The translations under genes were made by a program, and so were the position numbers. Below, one piece after another: positions 18,401 to 27,568 of a stretch of 52,081 nt of DNA. The first letter of the stretch is position 1, and each line of letters starts with the position of its first letter. Below the pieces are notes generated by a model. The model worked only from the letters and a program-made list of their open reading frames with translations. It was not told the origin of the DNA and ran no database searches. The stretch comes from GCA-1730015 sp964583825. Its GTDB lineage: Bacteria > Pseudomonadota > Gammaproteobacteria > Granulosicoccales > Granulosicoccaceae. The stretch covers positions 1 through 52,081 of the forward strand of contig CAZOXM010000028.1 of NCBI GenBank assembly GCA_964583825.1, given 5' to 3'.

Positions 18401-19162
18401 ATGAAACTTGCCACCTGGAATGTGAACGGCCTGCGCTCGGCATTGCGGCGGGACCTCGTCACGTCGCTCCAGTCCATCGACGCCGATGTGATCGCACTGC
18501 AGGAAATCAAATGCGAACAATCGCAGTTGAGACAACCGGTGTTACCGGGCTACACGGAGCACTGGAACAGCGCCACCAGCAAAAAAGGCTACAGCGGCAC
18601 ATTGATACTCACCCGTTCGCCAGTGCTGGGTGTGCAGTACGAACTGGACAACGCCGATCTCGATGGCGAGGGCCGGGTAATTACTGCAGAGTTCGGTTCG
18701 TTCTATGTGGTCAATGTCTACGTACCCAACGCTCAGTCGGGATTAAAGCGACTGCCATTCAGGCTGCAGTGGGACGCAGCGCTGCAAAGCCGCCTTGAAG
18801 CGCTGTCCCACGATAAGCCGGTTATTCTCTGTGGCGACCTTAACGTGGCGCACCGGGAAATTGATCTTGCCAACCCGACGCGCAATCGTGGCAAATCCGG
18901 TTTTTCCAATGAAGAGCGTGACAGCTTCGAGCGATTACTGAATCTCGGTTTCGTCGATGCATTTCGGCTGTTTGAAACAGGTGCCGGTCACTATACGTTT
19001 TGGCGTTTCAACAAAGGCACACGAGAGAAGAATCTTGGATGGCGCATCGATTACTTCTGTATTGCCGAATCCATGCAGGATATTGTCGCAGACTGTTATC
19101 ATTTGCCCAACATCACGGGCTCAGATCACTGCCCCGTCGTGCTGGAATTAATCGATGAGTAA
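18401..19162 (+). CDS. xth: Exodeoxyribonuclease III family AP endonuclease
   Basis: A 253-residue exonuclease III (EEP fold) that cleaves at abasic sites and degrades duplex DNA 3' to 5'. The motifs are complete: KLATWNVNGLRSALRR at the N-terminus, IALQEIKCEQSQL (metal-binding Glu), YVPNAQSG, CGDLNVAHREIDLANP, WRIDYFCIAES and the catalytic SDHCPVVLEL at the C-terminus. The stop codon overlaps the next gene by 8 bp (ATGAGTAA), so it heads a three-gene operon. Confidence 0.95.
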   Translation: MKLATWNVNGLRSALRRDLVTSLQSIDADVIALQEIKCEQSQLRQPVLPGYTEHWNSATSKKGYSGTLILTRSPVLGVQYELDNADLDGEGRVITAEFGSFYVVNVYVPNAQSGLKRLPFRLQWDAALQSRLEALSHDKPVILCGDLNVAHREIDLANPTRNRGKSGFSNEERDSFERLLNLGFVDAFRLFETGAGHYTFWRFNKGTREKNLGWRIDYFCIAESMQDIVADCYHLPNITGSDHCPVVLELIDE

Positions 19163-20123
19163 TTCAGACACCAGCAACCGCCTGTCATTTATTCGCACAG
19201 CCGGGAAGCTCAAAGACACCGCGCGCAGCGCTCGTACGGACAGCGGTAAACTCGAAAGTGTCGCTGAACACACCTGGCGCTTAACACTGCTTGCGATAAG
19301 CTATGCTGACCAATTCCCGGATATCGATACTTTAAAGCTCCTGAAGATATGTATTTTGCACGATCTGGGCGAAATTATCGGCGGAGACATTCCCGCACCC
19401 GAACAACACACATCAAAATCTGCCGGTGAAAGGCAGGACTTTATCTCGCTCCTGCACTCCCTGCCCGCAGATTTACAACAACAATTTACCGACTTGTGGG
19501 ATGACTACGACAATCGAACCTCAAAAGAGGCAAAGGTTGCCAAAGCCTTCGACAAGATCGAAACACTGCTGCAGCACAACCAGGGTAAGAACCGGGCGGA
19601 TTTCGATTACGCATTTAACCTTGAGTACGGCAGGCGTGATACCGATGCGTTCGAACTGACAAGAGCACTGCGCGCTGAGATTGACGAAGGAACCCGCCGC
19701 CGGGCCGAAGCATCTCTGCCACGTGACAATATCACCCCGGTCGAACTCAAGGCATTCGTACCGGCGACCGACTACAAACTGAGCAAATCATTCTACCGGG
19801 ACATCGGCTTTCAACTGTCTTCCGATACGGCCGGCGTCGCATACTTCGTACTCGACAATTGCAGTTTTCTATTGCAGCAGGTTGACGCTCTGCCAGGCAC
19901 ACCGGTGATGATGCATCTGCTGGTAGAAAGTGTCGATGCCTGGCAACGCAAGCTCAGGAACCAGCATATCGACGACAAGTATGGTACCGACATACCGGAT
20001 ATCAACACTCAGCCATGGGGGATGCGCGAGTTCATCCTTACAGACCCTTGTGGTGTATGCTGGCGCATAGCCGAAAACATTACCCATCCTGCAAATCAAG
20101 AAAACCGAAATGCACACCGATAG
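19155..20123 (+). CDS. HD-domain (YfbR/HDDC2-like) and VOC/glyoxalase fusion
   Basis: A 322-residue two-domain protein. Residues about 5-190 are an HD phosphohydrolase of the YfbR/HDDC2 type: H39 in SVAEHTWRL, H69-D70 in CILHDLGEIIGGDIP and D133 in KAFDKIETLL. Known relatives are 5'-deoxynucleotidases. Residues about 196-310 are a glyoxalase/bleomycin-resistance (VOC) domain (ELKAFVPATDYKLSKSFYRDIGF, then MREFILTDPCGVCWRIAE). Both halves look intact. It is translationally coupled to xth (8-bp overlap) and to the next gene (14-bp overlap). The HD half plus xth suggest nucleotide or DNA damage handling; the VOC half could bind or detoxify a small molecule. The joint function is unknown. Confidence 0.85.
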   Translation: MSNSDTSNRLSFIRTAGKLKDTARSARTDSGKLESVAEHTWRLTLLAISYADQFPDIDTLKLLKICILHDLGEIIGGDIPAPEQHTSKSAGERQDFISLLHSLPADLQQQFTDLWDDYDNRTSKEAKVAKAFDKIETLLQHNQGKNRADFDYAFNLEYGRRDTDAFELTRALRAEIDEGTRRRAEASLPRDNITPVELKAFVPATDYKLSKSFYRDIGFQLSSDTAGVAYFVLDNCSFLLQQVDALPGTPVMMHLLVESVDAWQRKLRNQHIDDKYGTDIPDINTQPWGMREFILTDPCGVCWRIAENITHPANQENRNAHR

Positions 20124-21462
20124 CCGCGGACTTCCACTCACATTTGAAAGCAAGACAGCCGCCGATCTCTGCAGCACTGCCACGGAGAGCTTTGTCAGGC
20201 GACATGTTGATACAATCCCGATGCTGCAACACTCACTCGCCGTCGAACCGGACAACGCATTTGCTCAGGCCGTCTACGGGCTTATGCTACACGGGGCGAG
20301 AAAATCTGCCCTGCGTGAAGACATTGACCTCGCTCTCAACAACGCTTTTAAAACCGCTGATCGGGTCAGCGCACGCGAACAGCAATATGTCGATGCCCTC
20401 AGCCATGCACAACAGGGCAATTTGTTCGCGATGATCCGCTGTTACGAAGCAATTCTGCAGGAACACCCTACTGACCTGCTGGCTTTGTCACTGGCACAGG
20501 GTGAACTGTTCTGGCTTGGAGAAATGACATACTCACTGCGCCTGTCAGAAATGGTGGAAGCACAATGGAACGATTCGATCCCGGGCTACCCGGAGTATTT
20601 GGGCGTACTTGCATTCGATCTTGAAGAGGCCGGCAGATTTGCCGAGGCCGAGGCTACCGGCCGCGAGTCCGTTGAACGCCGGGCGTCCAATGCGTGGGGT
20701 ACGCATGCGGTGGCACATGTGCTCTACATGCAGGGCCGCCATCGCGACGGCATCGACTGGCTGTCAGACAAGCCCCAACACTGGGCTCAGACCAATCAGA
20801 TAAAATTCCATATCTGGTGGCATCAGTGCCTCTTTCATCTGGAGCAGGGAAACCACGACCTCGTACTGCAACACTACGACCAGTGGGTACGCAACCCGCA
20901 ACAGCCGCTGGTAAAGGCAACACCCGATTTATATATCGATTTGCAAAATGGCGCTTCCCTGTTGTGGCGACTGGAGCAGCAGGGTGTCGATGTCGGCCAT
21001 CGGTGGGAAGAAATGGCAGAGCATGCCACCGGGCGTATCGACGATATGAGCAGCCCGTTTACCAGCGCGCACTGCGCAGTCATCTTTGCAGCCGTGGCGC
21101 GATTCGACCTTTGCGATGCTCTGATCGAGCAGATGCAACTGTTTACCCAAATCGGCGACCACACCCTGCCACCACGCTATCACGAGGCCGCACTGCCGGC
21201 AGCCATCGCCGCCGTGGCGCACCGCAGAGGCGACTACCGCAAAGTGCTGGATACCCTGCTGCCACAGCGACACTCCCTGTGGCAGATGGGGGGCAGTCAT
21301 GCACAACAAGACCTGTTTCATCAGATTCTGACGGATGCGGCAGTCAGGCTGCAGCAGAAAAACACGGTCATGCGCCTGCTGCATGAAGTCGAGGCTATCG
21401 GTTTCGCGACGCCCGTCCACAACGTGGCTTATCAGCGCGCCGGCGCACTTGCCAGCGCCTGA
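20110..21462 (+). CDS. TTC38-like tetratricopeptide repeat protein
   Basis: A 450-residue all-helical, soluble protein with no signal peptide. The arrangement of TPR-like units (for example LLALSLAQGELFWLG, YPEYLGVLAFDLEEAGRFAEAE, WGTHAVAHVLYMQGRHRDGIDWL and HIWWHQCLFHLEQGNHDLVL) resembles the TTC38 family found in bacteria and animals, whose function is not established. The start codon overlaps the HD-VOC gene by 14 bp, and no other ORF follows on this strand, so it ends the xth operon. Confidence 0.8.
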   Translation: MHTDSRGLPLTFESKTAADLCSTATESFVRRHVDTIPMLQHSLAVEPDNAFAQAVYGLMLHGARKSALREDIDLALNNAFKTADRVSAREQQYVDALSHAQQGNLFAMIRCYEAILQEHPTDLLALSLAQGELFWLGEMTYSLRLSEMVEAQWNDSIPGYPEYLGVLAFDLEEAGRFAEAEATGRESVERRASNAWGTHAVAHVLYMQGRHRDGIDWLSDKPQHWAQTNQIKFHIWWHQCLFHLEQGNHDLVLQHYDQWVRNPQQPLVKATPDLYIDLQNGASLLWRLEQQGVDVGHRWEEMAEHATGRIDDMSSPFTSAHCAVIFAAVARFDLCDALIEQMQLFTQIGDHTLPPRYHEAALPAAIAAVAHRRGDYRKVLDTLLPQRHSLWQMGGSHAQQDLFHQILTDAAVRLQQKNTVMRLLHEVEAIGFATPVHNVAYQRAGALASA

Positions 21463-21537
21463 GTATCCGACGACTTCAGTAACATTCACAAATTCCAGCA
21501 GAGACAGCGCGAGGTGTCAGAGCAGGACGCAAGAATG

Positions 21538-22470
21538 CTACCGCGACGGATCGACTTCCAGCGGACTGCCTTCAAGGTCAATAACATCAGAGTGAATTTT
21601 AGCCCGTATTCGGTGAGCATTTGCGAGCGTGTTCTGCGAAAGCCTGACCGAAAACCCACAATAGCCTTCACGAGTTTGCCGTCTCTTTTTTAAGTCCGCA
21701 CGAAAATCTGTGGCGGCTACGGTCGTATAGAGTTGGTCATCAAGATAGATTTCAACGTCCACGGGTTCGTCACGATTCCACCAGGCTGCCCAGCCTGACA
21801 ACACACCGCCTTCAATACCATCGATCGCACCATGGGTTCGATCTTTACGAGAAACTTTCAAATAAGCCTGCGATTCGGGGTCTATCGACTTTATCGAGCG
21901 CTCAAATTGATCCGATGTCGGGGTGACCCCGATAAATTGTGCTATCGCAGAGACTGCATGCTCCGGGTATCGACTCACTTTCTCACTGGAACACAACAAA
22001 CAGGGTGAAGTGGTGTCTGCGAGGAAGGATATCGCTTTACCATACTGCTCCAGAGCATGATTCATCTGTGGAAACAGCGTAGTGTCCATTGAAATCTGAT
22101 TTCGATTCGCAATAGAAAACACATCCCTGAAGACAAAAATAAATCTGGGATTTCTCAGACTCTGCTCCAGATCCGGCAGGTATTCCAGCGCCTTCGGTCG
22201 TTTCCATGCCCATTGATCCAGCCGGTTGCAGTTGTCTATCACCGAGCGCTGATTTGCGTCATCACCCTCATACACAGCAGCAATATCGTTATCCTCATAC
22301 ACCGGCGGCCGCGCCCTGAGCATCGGCACCCCGAGGTTGTAGACAATACCGGCGATCATCGATGTCCCCCCACGTGCAGCACCGCTGATCACGACTGTGT
22401 TCCTGTACGGACACTCGTCTGAGGTATTCACCGCCTTTATTCCATAATTTATCAGTCTTTCAGTGGTCAT
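21538..22470 (-). CDS. Sulfotransferase-like P-loop protein with C-terminal beta domain
   Basis: A 310-residue protein. The N-terminal part has a PAPS-type 5'-phosphosulfate loop GAARGGTS (residues 30-37) and a second phosphate motif in IFVFRDVFSIANRN, as in sulfotransferases. The last third (from about residue 218, IDGIEGGVLSGWAAWWNRDE, ending with CGFSVRLSQ) resembles small beta-sandwich modules attached to some bacterial surface-polysaccharide glycosyltransferases. The protein is short for a sulfotransferase, and a catalytic base is not obvious. It is divergent from the lipoprotein gene. A role in modifying surface glycans is inference. Confidence 0.65.
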   Translation of the reverse strand: MTTERLINYGIKAVNTSDECPYRNTVVISGAARGGTSMIAGIVYNLGVPMLRARPPVYEDNDIAAVYEGDDANQRSVIDNCNRLDQWAWKRPKALEYLPDLEQSLRNPRFIFVFRDVFSIANRNQISMDTTLFPQMNHALEQYGKAISFLADTTSPCLLCSSEKVSRYPEHAVSAIAQFIGVTPTSDQFERSIKSIDPESQAYLKVSRKDRTHGAIDGIEGGVLSGWAAWWNRDEPVDVEIYLDDQLYTTVAATDFRADLKKRRQTREGYCGFSVRLSQNTLANAHRIRAKIHSDVIDLEGSPLEVDPSR

Positions 22471-22780
22471 CCCGTGCAGCCGTGTAAGTAATTCATTGCA
22501 CCTGACTATAGAGGGTAGGATTTAGCGCAAAAAAGTCGATGCCAAATGCTATCCCCCAACCCGGCCACCGCAAGCGACAAGCGCTTGACAGGTGGTACAA
22601 ACATTTGGCCGCAGGTAACTGATCTCACTGGATTCAACACCACTGAAACATGGATATCGTGACGGTGTACGGGTGTTTGCGAGCCAGCGTAATGCATTCG
22701 GCGACAAAAGACTTTGGCGCATTTTTCGCACCACCTGCGGTTTGCCCGCTCGGGTAGTGAATTGCGATGACATCAGGCCG
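22471..22780. other. Divergent intergenic region (sulfotransferase / lipoprotein)
   Basis: About 310 bp without a convincing gene. A frame open to the left of the lipoprotein start (from 22673) is in phase but adds 36 residues ahead of a clean signal peptide, so I leave it non-coding. A TTGACA hexamer is present near 22584, but no well-spaced -10 box accompanies it. Confidence 0.5.
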
Positions 22781-25315
22781 ATGACAAGAAAAACACGGTT
22801 GTATCTATGGCTGGCGACCCTTTCGCTGAGCTTCCTGGCCGTCGGCTGTGAATCCGAACCCGGGGAGCAGGGTCCGGTCAATATCGATCAGCAGGTGCTC
22901 GACGAACTTAATGAGCCCTATATACCTTTCGAACCGGAACTCGGTGCCGCCCTGCCGGATGTCGAAAACACTCCACTGGTCAGCGCGGATCTGCCTTACC
23001 CGCCATTTAATCCACACGACCTGAAAAACATCGGTCCCGAGGGATGGCCGGACCGAGAACCCGTGTTCGATGCCAATGTCGGCGGCGTTAAATTCAACCT
23101 GATCTGGTCAAAATGGCAGCCGGCACCCGACCTGGATCCGGATACCCCAAATGCATTCGAACATGAAGGCAAAGTCTGGCTGGTCTCCAAAACGCGTGAA
23201 AAACAGATCCGCTGGTTTTCGGAGCGTGGCATAAAGGTAACTGCGGTTTTATACGGCACCCCCGAATGGGCCCGACCGAAGAACACCGCCAGAGTCGGCA
23301 ATGTACCACTGGTTGATGAAAAATTCATTGCGCCGGATGACCCGGCAGACTTCGCCAGCTTTGCCGGCATGCTCGCCAGGCGTTTTAACGGTGCCAACGG
23401 CAACGGCCGTATTGTAAACTTTGTTATTCAAAATGAAGTAAACGCGCTGGACTGGTTTAACCCGGGCTGCGGCATACCGAAATTTCCCTGCAAGGTAGAA
23501 GACCGGATCGAAGCCTATGCCGACATCTACAACCAGTCCTATGACGAAATAGTTGCTGAACAGTCCGAAGCACGCGTACTCCTGTCCTTCGACCACCACT
23601 TCGGCCTGGAGTACAAGGACAAGCAGCGTTTCAGCTCGGCACAGCACTTTATCGAAGAACTGGACACGATGGTCGGTGACAGAAAGTGGCAAATCGCATT
23701 TCACAGCTACCCGCCCGATTTGTTCAATCCTAACTTCGGTCCCTACGACTACCCCAAGGTCACCTTCGGCAATCTCGGTGTGCTGGCTGGTTATCTTCGG
23801 CAAACCTATCCCGACAAACCCTACACCTGGGAGATCCACCTGACAGAAAACGGAATCAACTCGGGTTCACCCTCATCCAAGACGCTGATGGAACAGCAAC
23901 TTCGAAAAGCCACCAGAAATGTTATCGGTACGCCGGGTATAGAAACGTTCTACTATCACCGGCTGAAAGACCATTATCAGGAGGGCACTTTTACCCCCGG
24001 GCTATTCGATGCGAGCGGTACCAGCAAACCGGCCTGGCATACCTGGTCCAGCAACAATCAATTTGATCAGAACCCACCGCGACTCGACGATGGCTATGAG
24101 TTGTTGCCGTATGTTGGACTCACCAGATCACGACACCCGTCCAAAGCTCACTGGGCTTCAAGCCGTGCCGCTCCTGATGGCTACATCAGGGAAGCTACCT
24201 ACCTGGTGCTGCGCGAACCGGCCGCTAATACCAGCCTGTTGTACGAGTGCCATGTAAAGAAAATAAAAGGGACCTACATCAGTCGCAATGTAAATTGCGA
24301 GGGCCACCAGAATTTCGGCCCGGTCGGTTATATCTACAACGATGCCGCCAACGGTCGATCACCGCTGTATAGAGTGAAAGTTAAAAACGGCGCAAACTAT
24401 TTACTCAGCACGAAAGCAGACGAAGCCAATGGCGAGGGCACCCTGCTCGGCTACGTCGACAATGGCCGCGTGGTGCCCAGAACGCTCCCGGCGCGAGATC
24501 CCTCTCTGCTTGCGAACAATCAGCCGGGTTCAGCACAAAACGGCGGATCGAACAACACCAATCAACAAAGCACAGAAGTAAGATCAGATGTCTGGGGTGA
24601 CTGCTCGACAGACGATGCACGATGCAGCTTTCTACATTTTAGCCACAGCACCGGGCAGACACATACCCTCACCTGTGAGACAGAGCATCTACCGGATACC
24701 GCATTTTCCCTAAGCTATGGCAACACGCAAACGACATCGGTTGAAAACCTCATTTTCGAGGACATCGGCTCCAAGCGCAGGAAATCGATACCGGTGGTTA
24801 TTCCCGATGACGCCAACTGGGCGTCTATCACCAGCACCACCGAATCGCAGCAGCTCGCTGCCTGTTATGTTTTAAGCGAAGGCGGTCTGGCCCTGTCCGC
24901 TGCCTTCGATCAGAACCGATACGGTCTGCTCTACAACGGTGGCTTTGAGGCGTCCATTACCGACTGGGAGTTCTGCACTACCGAGTCAATTACCGAACAG
25001 TCGTATGAAGGCGCACGCGCCGCTCGAATCGAAGACGGCAACTGTGTATTTCAGGAAGTCGATATTGAACCCGGGCAGGAACTCAACATGACCTGCCACG
25101 CGCTGGCGCTGGATGGTGAAACATCGCTGGCTTTGACGATAGGAAACAGTGGCTACCAGACACTGCTCACCCGGACAGAAGCAGTCAGCGGTGAGTCATT
25201 TGGACAATACAGCGCCACACTAATCGCACCTGCGACCAGCTCGCACGCCGTGGTGAGCATGGTCACCGATGGGGCAGCAATTCTGGACAGTTGTTCACTG
25301 AAAATCGCAGAGTAA
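22781..25315 (+). CDS. Multidomain glycosidase-like lipoprotein
   Basis: An 844-residue predicted lipoprotein; the signal peptide ends in the lipobox LAVGC with C23. Residues about 60-440 look like a TIM-barrel glycoside hydrolase: FNLIWSKWQP, KVTAVLYGTPEWARP, candidate acid/base E219 in IQNEVNALDWF and candidate nucleophile E356 in HLTENGINSG. The region resembles DUF5722-type hydrolases. Residues about 465-560 contain two DUF5648-like repeats (LLYECHVKK..., then SPLYRVKVKNGANYLLSTKA...GYV). A spacer rich in Asn/Gln/Ser (about 570-590) leads to two beta-rich modules, the last (about 720-844, starting NGGFEASITDWEFC) resembling a carbohydrate-binding module. Likely cell-surface polysaccharide degradation; the substrate is unknown. 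The start at 22781 was chosen for the signal peptide. Confidence 0.75.
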   Translation: MTRKTRLYLWLATLSLSFLAVGCESEPGEQGPVNIDQQVLDELNEPYIPFEPELGAALPDVENTPLVSADLPYPPFNPHDLKNIGPEGWPDREPVFDANVGGVKFNLIWSKWQPAPDLDPDTPNAFEHEGKVWLVSKTREKQIRWFSERGIKVTAVLYGTPEWARPKNTARVGNVPLVDEKFIAPDDPADFASFAGMLARRFNGANGNGRIVNFVIQNEVNALDWFNPGCGIPKFPCKVEDRIEAYADIYNQSYDEIVAEQSEARVLLSFDHHFGLEYKDKQRFSSAQHFIEELDTMVGDRKWQIAFHSYPPDLFNPNFGPYDYPKVTFGNLGVLAGYLRQTYPDKPYTWEIHLTENGINSGSPSSKTLMEQQLRKATRNVIGTPGIETFYYHRLKDHYQEGTFTPGLFDASGTSKPAWHTWSSNNQFDQNPPRLDDGYELLPYVGLTRSRHPSKAHWASSRAAPDGYIREATYLVLREPAANTSLLYECHVKKIKGTYISRNVNCEGHQNFGPVGYIYNDAANGRSPLYRVKVKNGANYLLSTKADEANGEGTLLGYVDNGRVVPRTLPARDPSLLANNQPGSAQNGGSNNTNQQSTEVRSDVWGDCSTDDARCSFLHFSHSTGQTHTLTCETEHLPDTAFSLSYGNTQTTSVENLIFEDIGSKRRKSIPVVIPDDANWASITSTTESQQLAACYVLSEGGLALSAAFDQNRYGLLYNGGFEASITDWEFCTTESITEQSYEGARAARIEDGNCVFQEVDIEPGQELNMTCHALALDGETSLALTIGNSGYQTLLTRTEAVSGESFGQYSATLIAPATSSHAVVSMVTDGAAILDSCSLKIAE

Positions 25316-25511
25316 ACGTCAACGCGACGGTCGCCTTTGGTTCTAAAGATCATGGGATCCGCTGATCAATTGCTCGCGTCATTCCAACGGCTTATTTTTC
25401 CGGGCGCGTCCTTGAGATTTTTATAAAGGGAACAACCATTCATTTTTCATAGGGCAAGGGACGCCTCGCGCACGAAAAAATATCCCTGCCAGCATGGCCA
25501 CGCTCAATGAA

Positions 25512-26261
25512 TCAGAGGCTCCCAAGGTATCTCTGCACAACGCCCAAAGAATACTGACGCGCAACTTTGTCAATAAACGCCTGAAAATCTGACTCGGAAG
25601 ACTCATTCGCGCCATCCGAAATAGTTCTAACAATTGAAAACGGCACATCAAAGGATTCGCACACCTGTGCTACCGCTGCCCCTTCCATCTCGAGACAGGC
25701 GACACCCGGCAACCGTTCACGAATATCACCGGAGACTGACGCGTCGGAAACAAACAGATCTCCGCTGGCTACATCTGAAGTGATAACACTTGGGGTGCTA
25801 ATTCCAAAAGCTGCAGCGTCGGTCCCGAGCATCCCGGTAAAATCTTCCTCAATAAATAATTCACAGGCGCGCACGAGCGCAAGGCGCTGCAACTCGCTGG
25901 TACTGATCGCCGCTCGACCCAGCAATGGGATTTCGTGCCGCTCGATAATCGGGCGCACGTCCATATCGTGCTGATACAGATCGTTCGCAACGACAATATC
26001 GCCAACGTTCAGCCGAGGGTCCACTGCACCGGCAACACCGGTAAAAAGAATTTCGTCAACATTAAAATCACAGATCAGTGTTGTCGCTGTGATCGCAGCC
26101 GCCACCTTTCCCCAGTGTGAGAACACCACCACCACATCCCTTCCGCAAAGTTCCCCGGTGTAGTATGTGCGCGAGCCGGTGACCGATTCACCACGGATGT
26201 GCATACTGTCAACAAGCGATGCGTTTTCCTCATGCATCGCACTCATGATTGCTATGGTCAT
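25512..26261 (-). CDS. mtnN: 5'-methylthioadenosine/S-adenosylhomocysteine nucleosidase
   Basis: A 249-residue nucleoside phosphorylase-fold enzyme that removes adenine from MTA and SAH, recycling the products of SAM-dependent reactions. Visible are MSAMHEENASL at the N-terminus (catalytic Glu region), ILFTGVAGAVDPRLNVGDIVVAND, the ribose-binding CLEMEGAAVAQVC and the catalytic Asp in TISDGANESSESDF. The length is slightly above the usual 230. It stands alone between the lipoprotein and a membrane protein gene. Confidence 0.92.
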   Translation of the reverse strand: MTIAIMSAMHEENASLVDSMHIRGESVTGSRTYYTGELCGRDVVVVFSHWGKVAAAITATTLICDFNVDEILFTGVAGAVDPRLNVGDIVVANDLYQHDMDVRPIIERHEIPLLGRAAISTSELQRLALVRACELFIEEDFTGMLGTDAAAFGISTPSVITSDVASGDLFVSDASVSGDIRERLPGVACLEMEGAAVAQVCESFDVPFSIVRTISDGANESSESDFQAFIDKVARQYSLGVVQRYLGSL

Positions 26262-26368
26262 GGGAACTCTTCAAGTCAGACGACTCAATCGTAGCACGGT
26301 AGCAGTTTTACATTCCCGGCGATTTTCCCAGCCCCGACCACCTGTACGCAGGGTGCGGGACACGCTAC

Positions 26369-27568
26369 TCAGTCGTGCAGACGTTTTCCCTGCGCCAGTA
26401 CCGATAATCGCTTGAGATCAGCCGGCGCCGCAACCAATGACCGTATGACCTGTGTCAGCACGATGGAAAATGCAGTAAACACCACCATATTCTGAGCGAC
26501 GAAGAACCTCAGATACATTTGGGGAAATATCAGGTAATGACCAGCAATGTACAAAAGACAGATTCCACTGATTTCACACACCCGCCTTTGCAGATCAGAA
26601 GTCAGCGGGTACCATCTGGGCAACAATACCGTCGCCAGTGAACACAGGGCAGTAACCACATACATTTTACTGACCCAGCGGGGAGGGAACACAAGGGAAT
26701 GAAAGTATTCCGCCAGTGTAAAGCTCAAACCCTGATAGACGCTCGGATGGGTTGCTGTCATTTCAGACAAAATCGCAAAGTAGTAAAGTGATTTCCAGCC
26801 ATAGCTGTCCGCCCACTGCTGAATCGCCAGAAAAATACAAATGACCACACCGCCCGTTAGCAGTATCGGAGGCCAGCGGCGTACACGCTCTGTGTACAGC
26901 AGCAACAACAGCATTAAAACAGCAAATATAAACAAATCTACCCGAACCAGTACCGAAACCCCTATTAGCAGTAGCAACAGAGCACTTCTGCGCGTGTAGG
27001 CAATGCAGATGAACACTACCCATAGCGATGCGAGAGAATCAGCCAGGATCTGCCCCATTACCTCCAGCTCTCTGGTGTACTTGTAAAAAACAATCGGCAG
27101 CACCATCTGAATGAGCGGGTGAATATGATTTCTAAAGGTAAACCAAAGCAACAGAAAACAGAGCACGATCGCGGTTGCAGAAATAAAGTGCCCTGCTGCG
27201 TAAACATCAAACCCCTGCGAACCCGCCAAGGCGAGCAACGAATTAAAGGTGACTCTTATCCTGTAGTAAGGCAGCTGCTCCATAAAAGCCTGTGCGTCCT
27301 CGTACATCACCGTTCGATAGTGATCACCACCGGAAATCGCAGAAAACTCCTCTGCGCTTAATCGACGCTCAAGATTCGAATAAACTTTTTCGTGAACCTC
27401 GGAATAAGGCGCGTCATTCAATAGCTCTGCGGACGCTGCGTACAACAACATGTCCCATTCTGCGTTTGGGTTCGCGATTGACCAGAGGTAGAAGATCGCC
27501 GAGCACACCAACACCCAGACTGCTGCTATGCGCTTAATGAGCCCAGATGAAAAAACCGCACCCGTCAT
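26369..27568 (-). CDS. Polytopic membrane protein of unknown function
   Basis: About 399 residues with roughly nine to ten hydrophobic helices, beginning with an uncleaved segment (about 11-30, AAVWVLVCSAIFYLWSI) followed by a long loop, ANPNAEWDMLLYAASAELL. A leading helix with an acidic first loop (WDML) and then many helices recalls GT-C-type glycosyltransferases, but I see no firm family motif. Start ATG at 27568 chosen over GTG at 27592. It runs leftward into mtnN with a gap of about 100 bp. Function not recognised. Confidence 0.7.
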   Translation of the reverse strand: MTGAVFSSGLIKRIAAVWVLVCSAIFYLWSIANPNAEWDMLLYAASAELLNDAPYSEVHEKVYSNLERRLSAEEFSAISGGDHYRTVMYEDAQAFMEQLPYYRIRVTFNSLLALAGSQGFDVYAAGHFISATAIVLCFLLLWFTFRNHIHPLIQMVLPIVFYKYTRELEVMGQILADSLASLWVVFICIAYTRRSALLLLLIGVSVLVRVDLFIFAVLMLLLLLYTERVRRWPPILLTGGVVICIFLAIQQWADSYGWKSLYYFAILSEMTATHPSVYQGLSFTLAEYFHSLVFPPRWVSKMYVVTALCSLATVLLPRWYPLTSDLQRRVCEISGICLLYIAGHYLIFPQMYLRFFVAQNMVVFTAFSIVLTQVIRSLVAAPADLKRLSVLAQGKRLHD

